A stretch of DNA of 46,815 nucleotides from Bacteroidales bacterium (lineage in GTDB: Bacteria; Bacteroidota; Bacteroidia; Bacteroidales; P3). Positions 37,401 through 43,677 of this stretch are shown in pieces. The notes below the pieces were generated by a model that saw only the letters and a list, made by a program, of their open reading frames with translations, did no database searches and was not told the DNA's origin. Numbering within the stretch: the first letter of the stretch is position 1; each line of letters opens with the position of its first letter. The stretch covers positions 1-46,815 of the forward strand of contig JAFWOP010000057.1 of NCBI GenBank assembly GCA_017545365.1, read 5' to 3'. A program made the translations under genes and the position numbers.

Positions 37401-38888
37401 ACACTGCAACACCCCACCATCGACGGCCACATAGCCCTGGCCGACGGCTCCATAAGCCTCATCCCCACAGGGGTCACCTACCGCTTTGCCGACACCCTCG
37501 CCATCCGCAGCAATGTGCTCGCCCTCGACAACTTCGTCCTCCGCGACCCGCAGCAGCACCGCGCCCGCGTGGACGGCATCATCACCCTCAACAGCCAGTC
37601 GTCCTCGCTCAACCTCTCGCTCAACACCGACCTCCTCACCCTCTACGACAAGGCCGACGACATAGAATCGCTCTACGGGACCCTCGTCGCCTCGCTCCAC
37701 GGCAACATCCGGGGCCCATTCAACGACCTCGCCATCTCCGCCAACGCCACCGCATTGGACGGCAGCGAGCTGTATGTGCCCATCAGCAACAAGAAAGTGG
37801 TCAGCGAAAACGAATTCATCACCTTCGTCGACCGCTCAGCGCCCACAGTCTCCCGCACCCGCACCACCATACGCCAACAGGCACCCACCTCCAACTTCGA
37901 CCTGCTCCTCAACGTCACCATCACCCCCGGCATGAAGCTGCACATGCGAACCGACTTCGAGCAGGTGGAAGCCAACGTTGTGGCCGTCGGCAACGGCGAC
38001 CTGAAAGTGACCATGCAGGAAGGGCAGGAACCGATGGTGCTGGGTGACTACCAGTTTACCTCTGGCGAAATATCCCTCACCCTCGTGCAACTCATCAACA
38101 AGACCTTCACCATCGAACAGGGCTCCACGCTCAACTTCCCCGGCGACATCAACAGTGCCCGCTTCGACATCAATGCTGTCTACGGCCTTCGCGCCAACCT
38201 GGCATCCCTGATGGGCAGCGACATCAGCGACAACTATATCGACGTGCAGGACGTCATCACGCTGGAAGGCACCCTCAGCGACCCCTCCATCAAGTTCGAC
38301 ATACGCCTGCCCAAAGCATCGCAGAGCGTCGCCGACCAAGTGTTCTCATACATCGACCGCAAAAACGAGCTGGAGATGCTCAACCAATCTGTCTCACTGC
38401 TGCTCATGGGCCAGTTTGCCTCCTCCGGCAGCACCAACGAAACGGGCGAAGGCATCGACGGCATAGGGCTCATCACCACCAGCGTGGGGGCCATCGTCTC
38501 CAGCCTTGTGAAATTTGTGGACGTGAACGTCAAATACCAAGCCGCCACCGCCACCACCGCCGGCCAATGGGATGTGGGCATCAGCAAGCGGTGGAACAAG
38601 CTCTACTTCGAATCCACCTTCGGCTACGGCACCAACAGCGACCTCGATGCCGCCATGCCCAATGTGCTGGTAGGCGACGTGGAGATGGGCTACAAATACA
38701 CCCCCTTCGTCAACATCTACGGCTTCCACCGCACCAACACCAGCTACTTCACCCGCAACGAGCTGCCCTACAAGCAAGGTGTCGGCATCAAACTCACCAA
38801 AGACTTCGACACCTTCTACGACCTCTTCCCCTGGCTCCGCCCCCAACGGCGCAAAGACACCGTAGAAATCAAAACCGACAAAAACTAA
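34437..38888 (+). CDS. tamB: TamB-like translocation and assembly module protein (DUF490)
   Basis: A 1483-residue bridge-like protein anchored in the inner membrane by one helix (VVVGLLLGLYTLLALLNSTVL, about 13-33). The N-terminal part (WGGKVRIGALHFSPFSHIILDKIEL) is AsmA/TamB-like. The long middle region is a regular beta-rich repeat that in this family forms a hydrophobic groove, thought to move phospholipids or assist outer-membrane proteins. The C-terminal DUF490 domain is at about 1050-1440 (VGGTLQHPTIDGHIALADGSISL, QYxFTSGEISLTL-like DYQFTSGEISLTLVQLINKTF, and VFSYIDRKNELEMLNQSVSLLLMGQF). Bacteroidetes homologues often pair with a TamA-type BamA protein, which is not encoded here. Length and C-terminal motifs are normal. 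Confidence 0.93.
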   Translation: MGIKKGLHITRDVVVGLLLGLYTLLALLNSTVLQSYLGAAAGSYFSKEWGGKVRIGALHFSPFSHIILDKIELISPTNDTIYYGDRISCRFKRFPFHAGGLKFDRVFLRNGSYHFESLRRPDGRMGTNLDFIIDYYNTGPSHPPANAHFVVEVGELRMRNIDYIQDLPEIPGIPHYEHGVDIPHMRYLKTSGLIRNVRVDNDSVTCRVISLTTTEASGLHVADLSMDVEVSPHVIRATNLDLQTDDSRVFLDAELTYHGWKVMDDYCNTVMHNVVIKPGTEANLCEAAYWAPVLWGLNQKIAVQGHFYGPVSDMHAAGVVASFGNHSQFFLDAHIHGLPFIEQTSLNADIHRLHTHYDDLAAIRLPEGVSFKLPDMVRRMAEIDFDGWLKGSMRDCETFFNLNTHIGDLEGHAHLIYDTLQKDYAYIGDLDSRVLGIRSLLPNEWVSRTGFHLSFQGNGLNPQTMEAALEGRLYNTQFRGHNLNRTTLSAELVGQELTADLQLQDSLIDLDLSASAHLAQKRYNADIQITDAHLADLDLIKSDSAIILSTHITTDLQGDSIESLTGTLALHNTHGQMGSRRLELDTLELDASLTNHYKRLSVNSDWLEAIINGYFQYRDLPLVARDFCNRYLPTYYNPFRQDDDTDLSPLYDDAFDIDISWSDPKQTFQLLIPEVSIAQGTSFHASYNYPENLKLVLRSDLLAYDNISLHDIGINSNAIGENYQLRLKATSITLNETALMENLLLTTDMSQSISTLALRWDDNRDTAYNEGNLEFFFTSTASDNKLMIARPSFYFMGHRWNLICPSGININNERLSVNDLKIYGLGQSLSVKGHIAGEDDDYLNALFDGFALDQIGSALLRESPLELAGTINGTLIMRGFGQKPYIDANLMVKNCHVNQQPLGELNIKSNYKTEEGRLYLDLASDLADPTSRRQPLAVHGSALITGNDGSLDFDIGLDDIGLQVAQPFLSQVASSLDGRLKSNLKVGGTLQHPTIDGHIALADGSISLIPTGVTYRFADTLAIRSNVLALDNFVLRDPQQHRARVDGIITLNSQSSSLNLSLNTDLLTLYDKADDIESLYGTLVASLHGNIRGPFNDLAISANATALDGSELYVPISNKKVVSENEFITFVDRSAPTVSRTRTTIRQQAPTSNFDLLLNVTITPGMKLHMRTDFEQVEANVVAVGNGDLKVTMQEGQEPMVLGDYQFTSGEISLTLVQLINKTFTIEQGSTLNFPGDINSARFDINAVYGLRANLASLMGSDISDNYIDVQDVITLEGTLSDPSIKFDIRLPKASQSVADQVFSYIDRKNELEMLNQSVSLLLMGQFASSGSTNETGEGIDGIGLITTSVGAIVSSLVKFVDVNVKYQAATATTAGQWDVGISKRWNKLYFESTFGYGTNSDLDAAMPNVLVGDVEMGYKYTPFVNIYGFHRTNTSYFTRNELPYKQGVGIKLTKDFDTFYDLFPWLRPQRRKDTVEIKTDKN

Positions 38889-38912
38889 TCAACATATAAT
38901 ACCACCCACGCG

Positions 38913-39764
38913 ATGAACCTGTCCGAAACATACTACTCACCCAAAACCAACATGGTCTTCTGTTTCTCAGTAGCCCTATTCCTTATGCTTTTCATGGTGC
39001 TCTACGCCCCCACCTTCGGCTCCAGCGGTCTCATCACCCCCCTACAGTCGGGATGGAAAGAGCATTCGGGACTCTGCCTGCCCATCATCTGCTCCATCGT
39101 GCTGGCCGTGCTGGCCGCCAGCCGCAGCATACTCTGCTTCGCCCTGGTACGCCACAACCTCTCCAAACGCGAATTCCTCATCTGGATGGCAGCCGAGTTC
39201 ATCATCTGCTGCCTCTTCTGCGACCTCTTCCTCTCGCTCTACCTCCACCTCGAATACCTCTCCACCCTCCCCCTCATCCTCATCATCGGCCTCGGCCTCA
39301 TCATCATACCCTACACCACCTACTGGCTTATCATGGAACTGCTCGACCGCGACATGAGGCTGCGCGAAGCCAAGAGCCTCATCGAAGAGCTGCGCAAAGG
39401 CTACGAACGCAGCGACGCCGGCGCCATCCGCTTTGCCGACGAGAAAGGGAGCGTGAAACTGGTGGTGGGCGCCGAACGGGTCATCTCCATCGAATCATCA
39501 GGCAACTACGTCACCATCCTCTACGACAACGACGGCAAGCTGGTACGCTACAGCCTCCGCAACACCCTCAAAGGCATCGAAGAAATCTGCAAGGCCAACG
39601 GGCTAGTGCGCTGCCACCGCTCCTTCTTCGTCAACCTCAGCAAAATAAAAATCATCCGCCGCACCCCCGACGGTATCTTCGCCGAAATCGACCGCACCGG
39701 CGTCGACGACATCCCCGTATCGAAGACTTACGCCCCCGAACTGATGCGCCTCTTCTCCGAATAA
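38913..39764 (+). CDS. Membrane-bound LytTR transcriptional regulator
   Basis: A 283-residue protein with four N-terminal membrane helices (about 14-33, 50-70, 86-107, 113-137), a short coiled linker (DMRLREAKSLIEELRKGYER) and a C-terminal LytTR DNA-binding domain (about 175-283) with VISIESSGNYVTILYDNDGKLVRYSLR, LVRCHRSFFVNLSKIKII and DIPVSKTYAPEL. There is no receiver domain or kinase, so it is a one-component system in which the membrane part must sense the signal or bind a partner. It follows tamB by 24 bp and precedes a secreted glycosidase gene by 37 bp, suggesting co-transcription. Confidence 0.9.
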   Translation: MNLSETYYSPKTNMVFCFSVALFLMLFMVLYAPTFGSSGLITPLQSGWKEHSGLCLPIICSIVLAVLAASRSILCFALVRHNLSKREFLIWMAAEFIICCLFCDLFLSLYLHLEYLSTLPLILIIGLGLIIIPYTTYWLIMELLDRDMRLREAKSLIEELRKGYERSDAGAIRFADEKGSVKLVVGAERVISIESSGNYVTILYDNDGKLVRYSLRNTLKGIEEICKANGLVRCHRSFFVNLSKIKIIRRTPDGIFAEIDRTGVDDIPVSKTYAPELMRLFSE

Positions 39765-39801
39765 ACACATCCACACATTCACGAATTAACACGCAAACAC
39801 A

Positions 39802-40791
39802 TTGAAACATACCAAACTCCTTCCCCTCGTCATCCTCCTCCTGCTGGCCCTCCCCCACTGCCAGGCCCAACGCCACCACCTGCGCGCCGACTCGGTGGCC
39901 TTCGTCAACGCCGAATGGCAGACCGACACCCTCGACGGCTTCCTCTACCGCCGCTGCCACTTCCAACACCACCAGATATTCAACTCCAACCAATACCTCT
40001 GCGTCATCGAAATACCCAAAGGATCCCCCACCCGCCTCCGCTTCGTGTCCGACACCGTCATGACCACCGTCGCCGACTTCGCGCAACATGCCGACGCGCT
40101 GGCCGCCATCAACGGCTCCTTCTTCAACATGTCCACCGGAGCCCCCGTCTGCTACCTCCGTATCGACGGCAAGGAACTGGGTGCCAACGAACCCGCCCGC
40201 ACCGACAGCGTCAACCGCAAATACTACCAAAACGCTGCCATACGGCTGCTCGCCAGCGGCCGCCCCCGTTTCAACATACCCGACAGCAACCGCCTCAGCG
40301 AAAAGAAAATGCCCGACAGCAACGTCATGACCACCGGCCCCATGCTCCTCTGCCGTGGCACCGACGTGCCACAACGCCTTGACCGCCGCTTCGTCTACGC
40401 CCGCCACAACCGCACCGCCATCGGGCTCAAACCCGACGGCACCATCATGCTCGTCGTCGCCGACGGCCGCAGCAGGAAGAACGCCGACGGCCTCTCGCTG
40501 CCCGAACTAACACATGTCATGCGGTGGCTCGGCTGCTGCGATGCCGCCAACCTCGACGGCGGCGGCTCCTCCACCATGTACATCCGCGACCATGGCACCG
40601 GCGGCATCGTCAACCACCCCTCCGACAACGGCCGTTTCGACCCCATGGGCCAACGCCGCGTAGCCAACGCCATCCTCCTCATGTCCAAAAAAGCTGCCGA
40701 CAGCACCCAGAAGACAGGAGCCCCAAAAACCGACGAACCCCCTAATACTCAACCCGACACACTAATAGTACAGCCTAAAGAAACAGAATAG
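39802..40791 (+). CDS. Phosphodiester glycosidase (NAGPA / DUF2233) family protein, TTG start
   Basis: A 329-residue secreted protein. No ATG or GTG precedes the signal peptide in frame; TTG at 39802 gives LKHTKLLPLVILLLLALPHCQAQ. The NAGPA domain shows HADALAAINGSFFNMSTG, NVMTTGPMLLCRG, RHNRTAIGLKPDGTIMLVVADGR and the conserved CDAANLDGGGSSTMYI, then VNHPSDNGRFDPMGQRRVANAILL. Members remove GlcNAc from phosphodiester linkages, which suits trimming of glycans or teichoic-like polymers. The activity here is inferred. The C-terminal 40 residues are low-complexity, rich in Lys, Thr and Pro. Confidence 0.9.
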   Translation: MKHTKLLPLVILLLLALPHCQAQRHHLRADSVAFVNAEWQTDTLDGFLYRRCHFQHHQIFNSNQYLCVIEIPKGSPTRLRFVSDTVMTTVADFAQHADALAAINGSFFNMSTGAPVCYLRIDGKELGANEPARTDSVNRKYYQNAAIRLLASGRPRFNIPDSNRLSEKKMPDSNVMTTGPMLLCRGTDVPQRLDRRFVYARHNRTAIGLKPDGTIMLVVADGRSRKNADGLSLPELTHVMRWLGCCDAANLDGGGSSTMYIRDHGTGGIVNHPSDNGRFDPMGQRRVANAILLMSKKAADSTQKTGAPKTDEPPNTQPDTLIVQPKETE

Positions 40792-40819
40792 TATTTCAAA
40801 ATACCGTATTTCAAAATAC
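40791..40819 (+). repeat. Tandem pair of 14-bp palindromes before the DUF234 ATPase gene
   Basis: GTATTTCAAAATAC at 40791-40804 and again at 40806-40819, separated by one C. Each is an inverted repeat (GTATTT-CA-AAATAC). The pair begins at the last base of the upstream stop codon and ends 7 bp before the ATPase ATG, so it is well placed as an operator. Confidence 0.85.
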
Positions 40820-40826
40820 AATAAGC

Positions 40827-42143
40827 ATGAAATTCTACGGCCGAGATAAAGAACTGGAACAACTAAACCAAATGCTAACCCAAAGCCGTACTGAAGGACG
40901 GATGACCGTTGTCATGGGACGGAGACGTATAGGCAAGACCGAACTGGTACGGCACTGCGCCGACAGTACCATGCTCTATTTCTTTGTTGCACGAAAGACC
41001 GAGGCCCTTTTATGCCAAGACTTTGTCCGCGAGGCAGAAGAAAAGCTCGGCATTCCTGTCGGCTTCCCCAACAGTTTTGCCGACCTATTCCGCTTCCTCC
41101 TCACCTATGCGGAGCAACACCCATTCACACTCATCATCGACGAATTTCAAGACTTACAGAAAGTAAACCCCGCCACATTCAGCGAAATACAACGCGAATG
41201 GGACACGCACAAGCGTACCAGCCACATAAACCTCATCATCAGTGGCTCGGTATTCTCGCTGATGAAACGCATCTTTGAAGATGCCGGAGAGCCTCTTTTC
41301 GGTCGTGCTGACCGAAGTATCATGCTACAATCATTCTCAACCGACGTGCTGAAAGAGATTCTTGCCGACAACAACCCAAACTACAAGAAGGAAGATTTGC
41401 TGACCCTGTTCGCCACTACTGGTGGGGTGGCGTGGTACGTGAGCCTGATGATGGACAACGGACACACTACCCACCGACGTATGCTCGGCTACCTGACCGA
41501 AACCAACTCACCATTCATTAACGAAGGCAAAAACATTCTAGTGGAAGAATTTGGCACAGACTATGCCGTACATTTTTCTATCCTCTCCAGCATCGCTGGA
41601 GGCATGCTCACTCGCGGCGAAATAGAGAACCAACTCAAAACCGAGAACATCGGCAGCTACCTTACCCGACTAGAACGCTACTACGGGCTCATCGAAAAAC
41701 GGCTTCCCATCTTTGCTCACGAGAATGCAAAGAAAGTACGCTACGTACTGAGTGACAATTTCCTGACACTATGGTTCCGATTCTTCTACAAGTATCAGGC
41801 ATATATTGAAAATGGAGCCCTGCCACAACTGGCACGCATCATCGAGCGCGACTACGACCAATTCTCCGGCTTTGCTTTAGAACGATACTTCGAGCGAAAA
41901 CTGCGCGAAACAGGACGTTACACCCGCATCGGTAAGTTTTGGGACCGCAAAGGTGAATGTGAAATAGACATCATAGCCGTCAACGAGATTGACCGTGTGG
42001 CAGAAATATATGAAGTGAAAAAAGACCCTCGGCACTACAGCGAAGCTGCACTAAAGGCGAAAACAGAAGTGCTGCTAACCAACTGCAAAGAACTCGCCGG
42101 GATGGAACTCCACCTCGGTGTGCTCTCCATGAGCGATATGTAA
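40827..42143 (+). CDS. AAA ATPase of the archaeal-type ATP-binding family with DUF234 domain
   Basis: A 438-residue protein. It starts MKFYGRDKELEQLNQML, has Walker A GRRRIGKT at 31-38, Walker B TLIIDEFQDL with Asp105-Glu106, and ISGSVFSLMKRIFEDAGEPLFGRADRSI, which is typical of this family. A winged-helix-like middle segment (ILSSIAGGMLTRGEIENQLK) is followed by the C-terminal DUF234 domain. That domain has a PD-(D/E)xK-like pattern at about 375-397 (GECEIDIIAVNE, then IYEVKKD). Such ATPases are frequent in mobile or variable gene content and their role is unsettled. Its GC content looks lower than that of its neighbours. Confidence 0.88.
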   Translation: MKFYGRDKELEQLNQMLTQSRTEGRMTVVMGRRRIGKTELVRHCADSTMLYFFVARKTEALLCQDFVREAEEKLGIPVGFPNSFADLFRFLLTYAEQHPFTLIIDEFQDLQKVNPATFSEIQREWDTHKRTSHINLIISGSVFSLMKRIFEDAGEPLFGRADRSIMLQSFSTDVLKEILADNNPNYKKEDLLTLFATTGGVAWYVSLMMDNGHTTHRRMLGYLTETNSPFINEGKNILVEEFGTDYAVHFSILSSIAGGMLTRGEIENQLKTENIGSYLTRLERYYGLIEKRLPIFAHENAKKVRYVLSDNFLTLWFRFFYKYQAYIENGALPQLARIIERDYDQFSGFALERYFERKLRETGRYTRIGKFWDRKGECEIDIIAVNEIDRVAEIYEVKKDPRHYSEAALKAKTEVLLTNCKELAGMELHLGVLSMSDM

Positions 42144-42224
42144 GAAAACGCCCCCTCCCTCCATATGACGGGTACCCCTATGGTCTCTTAATCAAAATAT
42201 TTTTCATCCCCTTGTAACAAAAAG

Positions 42225-42281
42225 CCCCTTTTCGGCTACTAACATTAGAAAAGGGGAAGCCGAAAACCTTACAGAGTAGGC
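42225..42281 (+). promoter_or_regulatory. Conserved leader element upstream of the small lipoprotein
   Basis: Two overlapping stems share the same bases: CCCCTTTTC (42225-42233) with GAAAAGGGG (42248-42256), and TTTTCGGCT (42229-42237) with AGCCGAAAA (42258-42266). After the second comes C, four variable bases, and CAGAGTAGGC ending 22 nt before the ATG. Bases 42254-42281 match the Sel1 leader in 25 of 28 positions. Confidence 0.7.
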
Positions 42282-42303
42282 ATCACTAACAATCATCAGT
42301 ACT

Positions 42304-42510
42304 ATGAAAAAAGTGTTTCTAACGCTTGCCACCATTGCATTGGTCGCATGCCTGAGTTCGTGCAAGAAAACCTGTAACTGCACCACCTATTCGGCCGGAC
42401 AAACCGTCCAGACCCAAGAGGTAGACATGCCCTCTAGCGGCAAATGCGCCGACATGACCAATGTGCAGGACATCCCCGGCATCGGTAAGACCGGCGTAGA
42501 GTGCAAATAA
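42304..42510 (+). CDS. Small lipoprotein, 68 residues
   Basis: Signal sequence MKKVFLTLATIALVACLSSC with a lipobox (Leu-Ser-Ser-Cys20), so the mature protein is about 49 residues, lipid-anchored at its N-terminus. It is cysteine-rich: CKKTCNCTTY, GKCADM and a terminal ECK. The lipid cysteine plus four others may form two disulfides. I do not recognise the family beyond short Bacteroidetes lipoproteins. It has a structured leader shared with the Sel1 gene. It is bounded by a hairpin at 42540-42579. Confidence 0.8.
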   Translation: MKKVFLTLATIALVACLSSCKKTCNCTTYSAGQTVQTQEVDMPSSGKCADMTNVQDIPGIGKTGVECK

Positions 42511-42539
42511 TCTGCAAACAGGCAACAATTAGCGTAAAA

Positions 42540-42579
42540 AAGGGTGCCACTGGGGACAAAAGGCCCCTCCGGCACCCTT
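42540..42579. terminator. Hairpin after the small lipoprotein gene
   Basis: Stem AAGGGTGCC/GGCACCCTT with an inner GGGG-AC-AAAA-G-GCCCC element, 29 bp past the stop. On the plus strand no T-tract follows; on the minus strand TTTTTT follows, so it would terminate minus-strand transcripts better. Confidence 0.5.
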
Positions 42580-42717
42580 GCTTATCCCCCCTTCGCCCCG
42601 GCAAGAGGACTTGGTCCGAACATCCTTTGGCATATTTTTCTTTTCAACTTGCACCTAGATTAGGTCGTAAAAATAAAATAGGAACGAAAGCGAAACAAAA
42701 ACGCGACGTAACAAAAA

Positions 42718-42745
42718 GCACCACCCCGACTGAGGGGGATGGTGC
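42718..42745 (-). terminator. Terminator of the 42814 barrel gene
   Basis: On the minus strand GCACCATCCCC, a short loop, and GGGGTGGTGC are followed by TTTTTGTT, about 68 bp past the stop codon. Confidence 0.75.
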
Positions 42746-42813
42746 GGTAATGTTGCTATATAATAAGGATTAAGAACAGTGGCAAACGCCTATCCTTAAC
42801 CTTTTATCACACA

Positions 42814-43560
42814 TTAGAAGTGGAAGCCGACGCGCAGTCCGAGCTCGCCGATGTTGCGTTTCTCGGTATGCCCTGCATTGTAGTCGGCGGTTACTTTTTT
42901 AGTATAGTTGAGGTGGTGCGAGCCAAGTCCTGCATAGTAAAGGCCCACACTCACGTATTCGCCCAAATAGGTGCCCGCACCGACCGACCAGCAGAGTTTG
43001 CCGTCCATCTTATAGGCATACCATTTGTCTTTATATGGCTCCACATTGCTGTTCAGATAGCCGTTCTTGGTGATGAACATCAGGTCGTAGCCGATGCCGA
43101 ATTCAAAGAAGGGACGGATGATGTCGGTGATGTCATAACGGTACTTGAGTCCGAGCATGATGGGGATGTTGAGATAGGTGGGTGTTCTAGGCACGTCCCC
43201 TGCCACGATATTGGTGTCGTTGTTGTCATAGATGTCGCGGATGGAGGAGCGGGTGCCGTTCCAGAAAAGGCCTGCTTCAACAAAGGGGAGCAGTTGGCCA
43301 AATCCCACATCGAACCACACGCCGAAACGGCCTGTTGCGGCCAGGCCGACAGCGGCACTGGTGGCGACGGTGGTGCGGTCCATAGGCATGAAACTAATCT
43401 CCGAGGTGGGATTGTACTCATAGGCTTGACGGAATTGACCCATCGGGAAGATGCCGTTTAGATAAATCGAGGTCTCAAACTGCTGTGCATTGGCGTTCAA
43501 TCCCGCAGCCAAAAGAGCCACAGCAACACATAATCCTTTAAAATAGTTACTTTTACTCAT
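42814..43560 (-). CDS. Outer-membrane beta-barrel protein
   Basis: A 248-residue exported protein with signal peptide MSKSNYFKGLCVAVALLAAGLNANA. The mature part reads as alternating amphipathic strands: QQFETSIYLNGIFPMGQF, GRFGVWFDVGFGQLLPFVEAGLFW, YLNIPIMLGLKYRY, FFEFGIGYDLMFI and the terminal IGELGLRVGFHF with a final Phe, which is the OM signal. It fits the 8-strand porin-family barrel (OMP_b-brl). Function unknown. It is divergent from the porin gene at 43678 and each has its own -7 box. Confidence 0.87.
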   Translation of the reverse strand: MSKSNYFKGLCVAVALLAAGLNANAQQFETSIYLNGIFPMGQFRQAYEYNPTSEISFMPMDRTTVATSAAVGLAATGRFGVWFDVGFGQLLPFVEAGLFWNGTRSSIRDIYDNNDTNIVAGDVPRTPTYLNIPIMLGLKYRYDITDIIRPFFEFGIGYDLMFITKNGYLNSNVEPYKDKWYAYKMDGKLCWSVGAGTYLGEYVSVGLYYAGLGSHHLNYTKKVTADYNAGHTEKRNIGELGLRVGFHF

Positions 43561-43584
43561 AATTCGTTATTTTTATTTTGAGTA

Positions 43585-43592
43585 CAAAAATA
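43585..43592 (-). promoter_or_regulatory. -7 box for the 42814 barrel gene
   Basis: TATTTTTG on the minus strand, 24 bp before the start codon at 43560. Confidence 0.5.
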
Positions 43593-43608
43593 ACAAAAAA
43601 AAATAATA

Positions 43609-43641
43609 TTTGAGAGAAAATGTTTTTTTTTCGTACTTTTG
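43609..43641 (+). promoter_or_regulatory. Promoter of the porin gene at 43678
   Basis: TTTG at 43609-43612, then 21 bp, then TACTTTTG at 43634-43641, 36 bp before the TTG start codon. The spacing is slightly longer than the usual 19. Confidence 0.6.
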
Positions 43642-43677
43642 TAAGCAGATTATAAAAACTTTAAAATACACAACGCT

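Larger units (their letters stand above)
42511..42813. other. Intergenic stretch with two hairpins
   Basis: 303 bp without a gene. A 9-bp stem AAGGGTGCC/GGCACCCTT with an inner GGGG/CCCC pair spans 42540-42579. A second stem at 42718-42745 is the terminator of the minus-strand barrel gene. The AT-rich part between them shows nothing further. Confidence 0.5.

Noticed and set aside
42225..42281. Known riboswitch such as preQ1-I, SAM-II or THF for the shared leader
   Set aside because: The consensus cores of those classes that I remember do not match; only the general pseudoknot possibility is similar.
42225..42281. Sigma-54 promoter in the shared leader
   Set aside because: No GG-N10-GC spacing of the -24/-12 type fits the conserved block.
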